Assembly (NCBI GenBank): GCA_040751775.1
Contig: JBFMGD010000017.1
Coordinates: 1-52,096, forward strand
Direction: 5' to 3'
DNA length: 52,096 nt
Origin: JBFMGD01 sp040751775
GTDB lineage: Bacteria; Bacillota; Dethiobacteria; DTU022
Shown here: positions 33,799 to 41,041 of the stretch, in pieces
Position numbering within the stretch: the stretch's first letter is position 1
Layout of the letters: each line of letters starts with the position of its first letter
Notes under the pieces: model-generated
Told to the model about the DNA's origin: nothing
What the model saw: the letters and a program-made list of their open reading frames with translations, nothing else
The model's database searches: none
Made by a program: the position numbers and the translations under genes

Positions 33799-34362
33799 AT
33801 GATCGTAACCAAATGTCCGGGGCAGGATACACGTTACTGGACGGCGGATGATATTCACGAGCAGCCTTGCCCGCATTGCGGCTCCACAATTGAATTCTGG
33901 AAAACCGATATCCGGGTACGCTGTCCCAACTGCAAGCAAAAAGTCACCAATCCCCGATTTAATCTGGGTTGTGCCGCATGGTGTGCCTACTCCGAGAAGT
34001 GTCTGGGCGCAGCTGCGAAGGGGGTGGCGCCGCAGCCGCTCCGCCGGGTTTTGGAAGTTGAATTGGGCCGGATATTACAGGGTTTGCCGTTACAGCAAAG
34101 AGAGATTAAAGAGAAAATGGAGCAGGCCGAAACACAATGCCGGGCACAACAAATAGAACCGCTGCCTGTCCTGGCCGCGCTGGTTGTTTTGAAAATGCGC
34201 AAATTGGACCGATTGAAGAACTGGGAACAGTTTATCGAAAAACTGACCGCAGAATATCAATTTCCGATCGAAGCGGCTGAAGAGACCAGTCAGATAATCA
34301 ATAATGTCCTTCAGGGGCGGCTTGACGGCGCCAAAGAAAAAATTAGCGTGGCACAAACGTGA
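33799..34362 (+). CDS. zinc-ribbon protein with degenerate HD-like helical domain
   Basis: This 187-aa protein has a zinc ribbon with C24/C27 and C42/C45 and three further cysteines at 58, 62 and 68 (GCAAWCAYSEKC). The rest is helical. The N-terminal half matches a family in anaerobes where a phosphohydrolase HD domain follows. Here the helical part (QIEPLPVLAALVVLK) aligns in pattern but lacks the His-Asp pair, so hydrolase activity is unlikely. The start ATG follows CAAGGAGGCGG. A ferredoxin gene follows, and an Rrf2-type operator precedes it. Confidence 0.7.
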   Translation: MIVTKCPGQDTRYWTADDIHEQPCPHCGSTIEFWKTDIRVRCPNCKQKVTNPRFNLGCAAWCAYSEKCLGAAAKGVAPQPLRRVLEVELGRILQGLPLQQREIKEKMEQAETQCRAQQIEPLPVLAALVVLKMRKLDRLKNWEQFIEKLTAEYQFPIEAAEETSQIINNVLQGRLDGAKEKISVAQT

Positions 34363-34363
34363 C

Positions 34364-34430
34364 TGTCATCGCGAGTAGCGTAGCGACGTGGCGATCTCTT
34401 AAGTTGCCGCACCTTCGGCTCGCAATGACA
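34364..34430. repeat. MITE/REP-like repeat with 12-bp inverted ends
   Basis: The ends TGTCATCGCGAG (34364-34375) and CTCGCAATGACA (34419-34430) are inverted copies with one mismatch, and AGCGTAGCGACGTGGCGATC lies inside. This TGTCATTGCGAG type of repeat is dispersed in many bacterial genomes. It has inserted between two genes of one operon, 36 bases before the ferredoxin start. Confidence 0.75.
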
Positions 34431-34465
34431 AACCGGCTTTCGAAAATACGAAGGAGGAATTATTA

Positions 34466-35203
34466 ATGAGTAAGGCACTGCGTAAAATTATCAAGATTGA
34501 TGAAGAAAAATGCGACGGCTGCGGCCTTTGTATCCCATCCTGCGCTGAAGGGGCGTTGCAGGTGATCGACGGCAAAGCCCGCTTAATTGAAGATCGCTTC
34601 TGCGACGGCCTGGGCAACTGCCTGGGAGAATGCCCCCAGGGAGCAATCGAAATAATCGAGCGTGAGGCGGCGCCGTTTGACGAAACCGCGGTGGAGGAAC
34701 ATTTGCGAAACCAGGCGAGCAGCCTGCAGGCGGCCGCACCCTGCGCCTGCGCGGGGAGCATGGAAAGAGCTATCCGGCAGGAAACGCGGCCACCGGTTCA
34801 GCCGGTGAGCGGCACGGCGGAACCGCTCGAGGCGGAACTGAGTCATTGGCCGATTCAACTGCACCTGGTACCCCCGCAGGCCCGCTTCCTGCAGGGGCAG
34901 GACCTGCTGATCAGCGCCGATTGTGTCTCGTATGCTTTTGCCGATTTTCACCGACAGTTGTTGAAGGGGAAGTCGCTGATTATCGGCTGCCCCAAGCTGG
35001 ATGATGTCAACAGCTATCATCAGAAGTTGATCGAAATTTTTAAGCAGAACGAGATCAAAAGCATTACCCTGGCATATATGGAAGTGCCGTGCTGTCACGG
35101 CCTGGTGCAGATGGTCCGCTCGGCGCTGAAACAGTCCGGTAAAGAGATCCCGGTGCGGGAGGTCGTGGTTACGGTCGACGGAAAGATCAAGCAAGAGAGC
35201 TGA
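34466..35203 (+). CDS. 4Fe-4S ferredoxin-type protein with C-terminal domain
   Basis: In this 245-aa protein the first cluster motif is CDGCGLCIPSC (C16, C19, C22, C26) and the second is CDGLGNCLGEC (C46, C52, C56). A linker with CACAG follows. A C-terminal domain (about 140-245) contains IIGCPKLDD and VPCCHGLVQM. The ATG at 34466 follows AAGGAGGAATT. It is a cytoplasmic electron carrier or sensor. The neighbouring zinc-ribbon gene and Rrf2 regulator suggest an iron-sulfur or nitrosative stress function, which is inference. Confidence 0.8.
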   Translation: MSKALRKIIKIDEEKCDGCGLCIPSCAEGALQVIDGKARLIEDRFCDGLGNCLGECPQGAIEIIEREAAPFDETAVEEHLRNQASSLQAAAPCACAGSMERAIRQETRPPVQPVSGTAEPLEAELSHWPIQLHLVPPQARFLQGQDLLISADCVSYAFADFHRQLLKGKSLIIGCPKLDDVNSYHQKLIEIFKQNEIKSITLAYMEVPCCHGLVQMVRSALKQSGKEIPVREVVVTVDGKIKQES

Positions 35204-35264
35204 GGTATTAACCATCATTCATGCGGAAAAATTAAGAAAGCGGAACCATGGGGACGGGTTTAAT

Positions 35265-35303
35265 GCATGGGGACACACCTCTTACAGAGGAATGTCCCCA
35301 TGC
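35265..35303. repeat. REP-like palindrome GCATGGGGACA...TGTCCCCATGC
   Basis: The eleven-base arms at 35265-35275 and 35293-35303 pair perfectly. After a two-base bulge on each side, CCTCT and AGAGG pair around TAC. ATGGGGACGGG occurs just upstream as a partial copy. It belongs with the repeat at 26781-26813. Confidence 0.65.
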
Positions 35304-35392
35304 TGTATCCCCGTAGCGGAGCGAAGGACCGAAGGAAAGACGATGGAACTATCCCCGTGGTGTAGCGGGTCAATGGCTGGGTAGTTACAAAC

Positions 35393-35454
35393 AACGGCAG
35401 CCCCGCTGCCGTTTCCATAAAACAAGGGAATACCCGGATGCGGTATTCCCTTTT
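35393..35454. terminator. tandem hairpins between ferredoxin and Rrf2 genes
   Basis: AACGGCAG (35393-35400) pairs with CTGCCGTT (35406-35413). AAGGGAATACC (35424-35434) pairs with GGTATTCCCTT (35442-35452) and continues TTTT on the plus strand, with TTGTTTTATGG on the minus strand. The second hairpin is a good bidirectional terminator for the convergent genes. Confidence 0.75.
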
Positions 35455-35477
35455 GATGTTGAGCACATTATAGAACA

Positions 35478-35909
35478 TTATGATAGAAGATCCGGCTTCC
35501 AATTTTCAACTTCAACCCGGGCGAGGTCTCCGATCGTGACCCTTTCCAACACTTCGAGCATGCGGTCCTGCGCCTCGGCCCAGACACCGCGCAGCGCGCA
35601 GCTTACCTGGTCGCGGCACGGTTTGTCTTGCAGTAAACAGCGGGTGATACCAATTGGACCGTCAAGTAGCTCAATTACCTTGCGCAGCGAAATTTCAGCA
35701 GGGTTGCGGGTGAGGGCCACTCCGCCGGCCGGGCCGCGCGTACTGGAAACCCAGCCCGCCTCCCGCAACGTGCCGATGATCTGGACAATCAAATTATTGG
35801 GGATACGCTGCCGGAGCGCAATTGCGCGGGTCGTTGTTTGAACCCCCTCGCCCTGGCGGGCTAAATCGGTTAGCGCGGCCACGGCGTATTCCGCTTTTTT
35901 TGTAATCAT
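35478..35909 (-). CDS. Rrf2 family iron-sulfur-type transcriptional regulator
   Basis: This 143-aa protein has an N-terminal winged helix (MITKKAEYAVAALTDLA; recognition region NNLIVQIIGTLREAGWV, then SSTRGPAGGVAL). Three cysteines at C91, C98 and C104 (CLLQDKPCRDQVSC) fit a [2Fe-2S] or [4Fe-4S] ligand set as in IscR, NsrR and CymR relatives. I chose ATG 35909 because AAAGGAG is nine bases upstream; a TTG two codons earlier is too close. Its promoter carries the same operator as the zinc-ribbon/ferredoxin genes, implying autoregulation. Confidence 0.92.
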   Translation of the reverse strand: MITKKAEYAVAALTDLARQGEGVQTTTRAIALRQRIPNNLIVQIIGTLREAGWVSSTRGPAGGVALTRNPAEISLRKVIELLDGPIGITRCLLQDKPCRDQVSCALRGVWAEAQDRMLEVLERVTIGDLARVEVENWKPDLLS

Positions 35910-35931
35910 GGTCAAGGGCTCCTTTGAATAT

Positions 35932-35979
35932 ATATAACTTAGATAGTTATATTATAGGAAATAACAGGACGCTAGTCAA
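35932..35979 (-). promoter_or_regulatory. Rrf2 promoter and autoregulatory operator
   Basis: On the minus strand TTGACT (35979-35974), 17 bases and TATAAT (35956-35951) form the promoter. The dyad ATATAACT (35932-35939) / AGTTATAT (35945-35952) begins at the -10. It aligns with the operator at 33750-33772. Confidence 0.75.
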
Positions 35980-36025
35980 GCAAGGAATCGTAAGCTTTCA
36001 CTTTCGGCCGAATTGTAATAAAATA

Positions 36026-37090
36026 ATGATAAGATCACTAATTAAGTTGGGAGTGGAACGCGCCCGGTGCAATCCTGTATCATGGCAGGCAACCGCTGAA
36101 CTGAAGCCGCGCTATTATCGTGCAGGCGGAGGAGAAAAAGAAGCGGCAGAGAAGCTGGCTGAAGCGGCCCGTATTTTAAACGAATTGGGAGGGAGTAATA
36201 CGATACACTACAAGACAGCCTTTATCATTAATCCGCAGGCGGGAAAAGGGCGTTCCCTGAGGGTATGGCGCAGGCTGGAAGCGGTTCTTAAGGCGGAAGC
36301 TCAGCCGTACAGTGTCTTTTATACACGATTTCAGGGTGACGGCAGTAATATCGCTGAACAGATGCGTGCCAAGGGGATTGAACTGGTTGTCGGGGTCGGG
36401 GGAGACGGCACCCTTTTGGAGATCATCAATGGGCTTGATTTGAAAAATAACATTTTCGGCATTATTCCGGCCGGCACCGGCAACGGTTTTCGCCGTTCAT
36501 TGAAAATTCCGGGCAATCCCCGGAAAGCGCTGGCGGGCTTATCAAAGTGGGAGCCGCGCCAGGTGGACTTGGGTATTATTAATGGTTATTATTTTCTAAA
36601 CGTAGTCGGTTTCGGTTTTGACGCGGCGGTGGCAAAACTGGCCACAGTAGATAACAGGGTTATGCGGGGCTACCCGGCATACGTTATCGCATTTTTGGCC
36701 AAGTTGGCCAATTTCGAAAGCTTTCCGATCACGATCACCTGCGGCAGCGACACCATCCGCGAGGAGAAGACCTTCATGGCGGTCATCTCCAACGGGCGCT
36801 ATTACGGCGGCCAGTTGTGCATCGCGCCGCAAGCCCGCCTGGATGACGGCAGGCTGGATCTATGTCTGCTCCAAAAGACCGGTTACCTGCAGACAACGAC
36901 GCTGGCTGTGAAAGTTTTTTTCAGGCAGCACCTGAATCATAAATCTATGTATATCGCTCAATACGCGGATCTGTTTGTCGACACCGCCGCATCCGTACCG
37001 GTGCATATCGACGGTGAAATCATGGGATCACTGCCGGCGAAGATCGGCATCAGCCCGCGCGCCTTGAGCGTTCTCGCTCCGCCTGCCTAG
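36026..37090 (+). CDS. diacylglycerol kinase-like lipid kinase (YegS/DgkB family)
   Basis: The conserved domain begins at KTAFIINPQAGKGRS and contains the catalytic nucleotide loop VGVGGDGTLLEIINGL, IPAGTGNGFRRSL and a C-terminal VHIDGEIMGSLP. It phosphorylates diacylglycerol or a related lipid. The start is uncertain. The open frame reaches 35924 over the Rrf2 promoter. ATG 36026 has no ribosome site. A good GGGAGGGAG at about 36187 precedes non-standard codons (ACG/ATA) right before the conserved domain. The N-terminal 60 residues may therefore not be translated. Confidence 0.88.
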   Translation: MIRSLIKLGVERARCNPVSWQATAELKPRYYRAGGGEKEAAEKLAEAARILNELGGSNTIHYKTAFIINPQAGKGRSLRVWRRLEAVLKAEAQPYSVFYTRFQGDGSNIAEQMRAKGIELVVGVGGDGTLLEIINGLDLKNNIFGIIPAGTGNGFRRSLKIPGNPRKALAGLSKWEPRQVDLGIINGYYFLNVVGFGFDAAVAKLATVDNRVMRGYPAYVIAFLAKLANFESFPITITCGSDTIREEKTFMAVISNGRYYGGQLCIAPQARLDDGRLDLCLLQKTGYLQTTTLAVKVFFRQHLNHKSMYIAQYADLFVDTAASVPVHIDGEIMGSLPAKIGISPRALSVLAPPA

Positions 37091-37143
37091 TGCTGTGCCC
37101 GCGACGAGCGCTTTTTTTTTAAAGTTACTTTCAAAATATCTCC

Positions 37144-37172
37144 TTGATATCTGGGCTAAAAGAGGTTATAAT
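37144..37172 (+). promoter_or_regulatory. promoter of tRNA-Leu
   Basis: TTGATA (37144-37149), 17 bases and TATAAT (37167-37172) lie 24 bases before the tRNA. Confidence 0.8.
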
Positions 37173-37195
37173 AGCACAGTAGTTCACCATAATTT

Positions 37196-37281
37196 GCGAG
37201 CGTGGCGGAATGGCAGACGCGCTAGGTTCAGGACCTAGTGTCCGTACGGATGTGGAGGTTCAAATCCTCTCGCTCGCACCA
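37196..37281 (+). tRNA. tRNA-Leu (anticodon CAG), integration site
   Basis: This is an 86-nt class II tRNA. Acceptor GCGAGCG pairs with CGCTCGC, anticodon stem CTAGG/CCTAG encloses TTCAGGA (anticodon CAG), the variable arm is TCC-GTAC-GGA, and CCA is encoded. Its last 55 bases (37227-37281) recur imperfectly at 51963-52017, marking the insertion site of a mobile element. Confidence 0.97.
37227..37281 (+). other. attL (3' half of tRNA-Leu)
   Basis: The core TTCAGGACCTAGT (37227-37239) and the 31-base tail from TGTGGAGG to CCA are identical to attR. The 11 bases between them, the variable arm, differ. The identity begins exactly in the anticodon loop, a usual crossover place for tyrosine integrases. 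Confidence 0.8.
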
Positions 37282-37289
37282 GTAAACAT

Positions 37290-37310
37290 CGGCATCCGTG
37301 AAGGATGCCG
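37290..37310. other. hairpin after tRNA-Leu
   Basis: CGGCATCC and GGATGCCG pair around GTGAA. It is followed by TATACAT rather than a T-tract, so it is probably a processing signal or a weak terminator. Confidence 0.4.
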
Positions 37311-37339
37311 TATACATAGGAACCACTAAAAGGGCCAAA

Positions 37340-37361
37340 GTACCCATTCGGTACCCATTAG
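37340..37361 (+). repeat. left paired repeats GTACCCATT (integrase arm sites?)
   Basis: GTACCCATT (37340-37348) and GTACCCATTAG (37351-37361) are tandem copies 11 bases apart. The same sequence occurs twice near the right end (51791-51812). Paired short direct repeats at both ends are typical arm-type binding sites for tyrosine integrases with an N-terminal arm-binding domain. Confidence 0.6.
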
Positions 37362-37388
37362 CGCCTTCAAAACCAAGCAAAAGACAAA

Positions 37389-37417
37389 GCCAGGGAGGCC
37401 GCCACCTGGCCTTTTAT
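37389..37417 (+). terminator. terminator-like hairpin before first cargo gene
   Basis: GCCAGG (37389-37394) pairs with CCTGGC (37405-37410), followed by CTTTTATTTT. It may stop read-through from the tRNA-Leu promoter. Part of it, CAGGGAGGCCGC, recurs at 38305-38316 after the cargo gene. Confidence 0.55.
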
Positions 37418-37441
37418 TTTGATACAAGAAGGAGTTTAATC

Positions 37442-38299
37442 TTGACTGAAAAAACCAATAGTGAAGTCAAAGAAGAAATTAAGTTAGCAAAATTTTTGGA
37501 GAGTGCCCCTCCGAATCAACGTAAAATCATTTCTGATTTATCAATTTGGGAAAGTAGCGACAGACGTAATGTGATGAATACTCCAGAAATTCGGCTTTAC
37601 TGCGATGATGATAGTTGCAACGGATTTCGCTTCTTCAGATGTGTTTCAGGTCAAGATCAAGATCTATTTAAAAGTGGCTATGAGTTTATCTATCTAACCT
37701 ACCGGTGCTCAAATTGTCAGCGTAATCTTAAGCTATTCTCTATTGCAGCGATAATTCTCAAAGATACTGAACCCAAAGGTGAGGTTCTCAAGCTTGGAGA
37801 ATTGCCGCCCTTTGGTCCACCTGTACCACCCCGGTTAGTTAAGCTTATTGGCCCCGATAAAGAGGTATTCTTGAAGGGACGGCGCTGTGAATTTCAAGGC
37901 TTAGGAATTGGTGCCTTTGCTTACTATAGGAGAGTTGTTGAGAATCAAAAGAACAGAATTATTGGAGAAATTATTAGAGTCTCAGAAAAAATTATGGCAG
38001 CACGAGAAAAACTTGATGTTTTACAACAAGCATTAAAAGAAACACAATTTAGTAAAGCGCTTGACCTCGCAAAGGATTCGCTACCCGAAAGTCTACTAAT
38101 TGATGGCCATAGTCCACTATTTCTACTACATAGAGCTTTAAGTGATGGTATTCATAACCGAACTGATGAAGAATGCCTGGAATTAGCAGAGAGTGTTAGG
38201 CTTGTTTTAGGGGAACTCTCCGAAAGGTTGTCGCAGGCCCTAAAAGAGGATGCAGAACTATCTAAGGCGTTGTCGACGCTAATGTGCAAGAAGAAATAA
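37442..38299 (+). CDS. zinc-ribbon-like protein of unknown function (R-M neighbour)
   Basis: A protein of about 285 aa starts at TTG 37442 with AAGGAG eight bases upstream; the longer frame would begin inside the element end. Two cysteine pairs (YCDDDSC, YRCSNC) suggest a small zinc-binding N-terminal domain. GIGAFAYYRRVVENQKNRI and a helical C-terminal half with a coiled coil follow. I do not recognise a named family with certainty; DUF4145-like proteins near R-M systems have a similar layout. It sits 108 bases before hsdM, on the same strand, and may be part of the defence cargo. Confidence 0.6.
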   Translation: MTEKTNSEVKEEIKLAKFLESAPPNQRKIISDLSIWESSDRRNVMNTPEIRLYCDDDSCNGFRFFRCVSGQDQDLFKSGYEFIYLTYRCSNCQRNLKLFSIAAIILKDTEPKGEVLKLGELPPFGPPVPPRLVKLIGPDKEVFLKGRRCEFQGLGIGAFAYYRRVVENQKNRIIGEIIRVSEKIMAAREKLDVLQQALKETQFSKALDLAKDSLPESLLIDGHSPLFLLHRALSDGIHNRTDEECLELAESVRLVLGELSERLSQALKEDAELSKALSTLMCKKK

Positions 38300-38407
38300 A
38301 AAGGCAGGGAGGCCGCTTCTTGGCTTTGTTATACCCACGTTGAACTTATGTTTGTCAGAAAATGAGCAATAAATGCAGTATATGTCTATTTTAGGAGGAC
38401 AGGTGCC

Positions 38408-39865
38408 ATGTTCGAACAAGCATTCAAAAATATTGATGACGTTCTCTGGAAAGAAGCAGGTTGTACCACCGAACTTGATTACACAGAACAGACCTCATGG
38501 TTGCTGTTCCTAAAGTATCTTGACAGCCTGGAGCAGGACAAGAAGATTGAAGCTGGGTTGGAGGGAAGAGATTTCACCCATATCCTTGAGCGGTCATATC
38601 GCTGGGAAAGCTGGGCTGCGCCAAAGGGTCCAGATGGCAAGGTTGATCATAACAAAACCCTTACCGGTGACGATCTGTGTGATTTTGTAAATGACAAACT
38701 GTTCCCCTACCTGCAGGGCTTTAAGATGAAGGCCAGTGGTCCGGACACCCTTGAATACAAAATCGGTGAGATTTTCAGCGAGATCAAAAACAAGATCAAC
38801 AGCGGCTATAACTTGCGTGAAATCATCGATCACATTGACGAACTGAGCTTCCGTACGCATGCTGAGAAATACGAGCTATCCCTGCTCTACGAAGCAAAGA
38901 TCCAGCGCATGGGCAACGCCGGACGCAATGGCGGCGAGTACTACACACCCCGCCCGCTCATCCGCTCCATCGTCCAGGTTGTAAAGCCTAAAGTGGGGGA
39001 GCGCGTTTACGACGGCGCTGTTGGTTCAGCAGGCTTTTTGTGCGAGGCCTTCAACTACATGAAGAGTGAGCCTAACCTGACCACTAACGCATTAAAGACC
39101 CTGCAGAGGCGCACTTTCTATGGAAAAGAAAAGAAATCGCTCGCTTACGTTATCGCAATTATGAACATGATCTTACACGGCATTGAAGCGCCCAACATTA
39201 TACGAACCAACACCCTGACCGAAAACCTTGCTGACATCCAGGAAAAGGATCGGATGGATGTCATATTAGCCAATCCGCCTTTTGGCGGTAAAGAGCGTAA
39301 AGAGGTGCAGCAGAACTTCCCCATCCGCACCGGTGAAACTGCCTTTCTATTTCTACAGCACTTTATCAAGATGCTCAAGGCCGGGGGACGTTCAGGCGTG
39401 GTCATCAAGAACACCTTTCTATCCAACACCGATAATGCTTCGGTAAGCTTAAGGAAGCTGTTGCTGGAAAGCTGCAACCTGCACACGGTCCTCGACTGCC
39501 CTGGTGGCACCTTCCAGGGGGCGGGCGTGAAAACCGTGGTGCTCTTCTTTGAGAAAGGCTCCCCGACAAGAAAGATCTGGTATTACAAACTAGATCCCGG
39601 TCGCAACCTCGGCAAGACAAATCCTCTTAACGACTCTGACCTGGAAGAGTTTGTCGAGCTGCAGAAAACATACGCCGACTCACCCAAGAGCTGGAGTATA
39701 GATGCGTCTGGTATTAACCAGACGACCTTTGACCTTTCGGTAAAGAACCCTAATGGCAGCGAAGCGATAAAACACCGCAAGCCGCAGGAGATCATAGATG
39801 AGATCGCTGCACTGGATGCTGAGAGTGCGGAAGCGCTGGGGAAGATTCGGGGTTTATTGTTATGA
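38408..39865 (+). CDS. hsdM: type I restriction-modification system methyltransferase subunit
   Basis: In this 485-aa protein an N-terminal helical HsdM domain (about 5-130) is followed by the N6-adenine methylase domain. The catalytic NPPF is in ILANPPFGGKERKEV and the SAM-binding region in VGERVYDGAVGSAGFL. It methylates adenine in the sequence chosen by HsdS. The ATG follows TTTTAGGAGGAC. The stop overlaps the hsdS start by four bases. The length is typical of the short HsdM type. Confidence 0.95.
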   Translation: MFEQAFKNIDDVLWKEAGCTTELDYTEQTSWLLFLKYLDSLEQDKKIEAGLEGRDFTHILERSYRWESWAAPKGPDGKVDHNKTLTGDDLCDFVNDKLFPYLQGFKMKASGPDTLEYKIGEIFSEIKNKINSGYNLREIIDHIDELSFRTHAEKYELSLLYEAKIQRMGNAGRNGGEYYTPRPLIRSIVQVVKPKVGERVYDGAVGSAGFLCEAFNYMKSEPNLTTNALKTLQRRTFYGKEKKSLAYVIAIMNMILHGIEAPNIIRTNTLTENLADIQEKDRMDVILANPPFGGKERKEVQQNFPIRTGETAFLFLQHFIKMLKAGGRSGVVIKNTFLSNTDNASVSLRKLLLESCNLHTVLDCPGGTFQGAGVKTVVLFFEKGSPTRKIWYYKLDPGRNLGKTNPLNDSDLEEFVELQKTYADSPKSWSIDASGINQTTFDLSVKNPNGSEAIKHRKPQEIIDEIAALDAESAEALGKIRGLLL

Positions 39866-41031
39866 GTAGTTGTGAGATGAAGCAACTTGGCGAGCTATGT
39901 GATGTTCTTGACCACATGCGTAAGCCTGTTACTAAAAGTGATCGCACTGCTGGCCCATACCCCTACTATGGCGCAACTGGTATCTTAGACTATGTAAGTG
40001 AGTATATTTTTGATGAGCTACTTGTTTTGGTAGGTGAAGATGGTGCAAAGTGGGGCTCGGGTGAAAATACAGCTTACGCAGTAAAGGGTAAGTGTTGGGT
40101 GAACAATCATGCTCATGTACTTCGACCTTTCCGTGAAATATTAATCGATAAATGGCTTATATACTATCTAAATCATTCGGATTTAAAACTATTTGTTTCC
40201 GGATTAACTGTTCCGAAATTAAACCAGGGCAATCTAAAAAAGATACCTATCCCTGTCCCGCCTCTCCCCGAGCAGCAGCGCTTCGTCGACATTCTCGACG
40301 AAGCATTTGAAGGCATCGTCAGGGCCAAAGCGAACGCTGAAAAGAACATCCAGAACGCACGCGAACTATTTGAAGGCTATCTGCAGTCTGTCTTCACTCA
40401 GCGTGGCGAGGGGTGGGTGGAGAGACGTCTTGGTGAAGAGGACATTATGAAAATTATTGACGGTGATCGTGGCGTAAATTATCCTAAATCCAGTGAGTTT
40501 ACCAGTGATGGTTTCTGTCTATTCTTAAACACTAAGAATGTTCGCTCAGATGGTTTTAACTTTGATACCACGATGTTTATAACAGAAGAAAAAGATCGGC
40601 AACTTCGCAAAGGAAAGCTCAAGCGAGATGATGTTGTATTAACAACGCGCGGTACTATAGGTAATGTCGGGCACTACTCGGAGGACGTGCCATATGATAA
40701 CATTCGGATTAATTCGGGAATGCTCATCTTCCGACCCAAGAAAAACAAGCTGCTACCCACATATCTTTTTCAGCTTTTTAGATCAGCAATTATGAAAGAA
40801 CAGATAAAGAAGTATTCAACAGGTGCAGCTCAACCGCAGCTGCCTATCAAAACTTTGGTAAACTTTAATATCCCAGTTCCAGAAATTGAAACACAAAATG
40901 TAATTATTAAAAAGTTGCATTCGTTTGAACCTGTAACGAAGAAACTTGAATTCATCTACCAACAAAAGCTCACCGCCCTTGATGAACTGAAAAAATCGCT
41001 GCTGGACCAGGCGTTCAGCGGCCAGCTTTAG
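39862..41031 (+). CDS. hsdS: type I restriction-modification system specificity subunit
   Basis: In this 389-aa protein two target-recognition domains (about 5-125 and 190-340) are separated by the conserved helical spacer that begins IPIPVPPLPEQQRFVDILDE. The second spacer closes the protein (LDELKKSLLDQAFSGQL). It directs HsdM and HsdR to a bipartite DNA site. Its start overlaps the hsdM stop. No truncation is seen. Confidence 0.93.
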   Translation: MSSCEMKQLGELCDVLDHMRKPVTKSDRTAGPYPYYGATGILDYVSEYIFDELLVLVGEDGAKWGSGENTAYAVKGKCWVNNHAHVLRPFREILIDKWLIYYLNHSDLKLFVSGLTVPKLNQGNLKKIPIPVPPLPEQQRFVDILDEAFEGIVRAKANAEKNIQNARELFEGYLQSVFTQRGEGWVERRLGEEDIMKIIDGDRGVNYPKSSEFTSDGFCLFLNTKNVRSDGFNFDTTMFITEEKDRQLRKGKLKRDDVVLTTRGTIGNVGHYSEDVPYDNIRINSGMLIFRPKKNKLLPTYLFQLFRSAIMKEQIKKYSTGAAQPQLPIKTLVNFNIPVPEIETQNVIIKKLHSFEPVTKKLEFIYQQKLTALDELKKSLLDQAFSGQL

Positions 41032-41041
41032 GAGCAAATTT

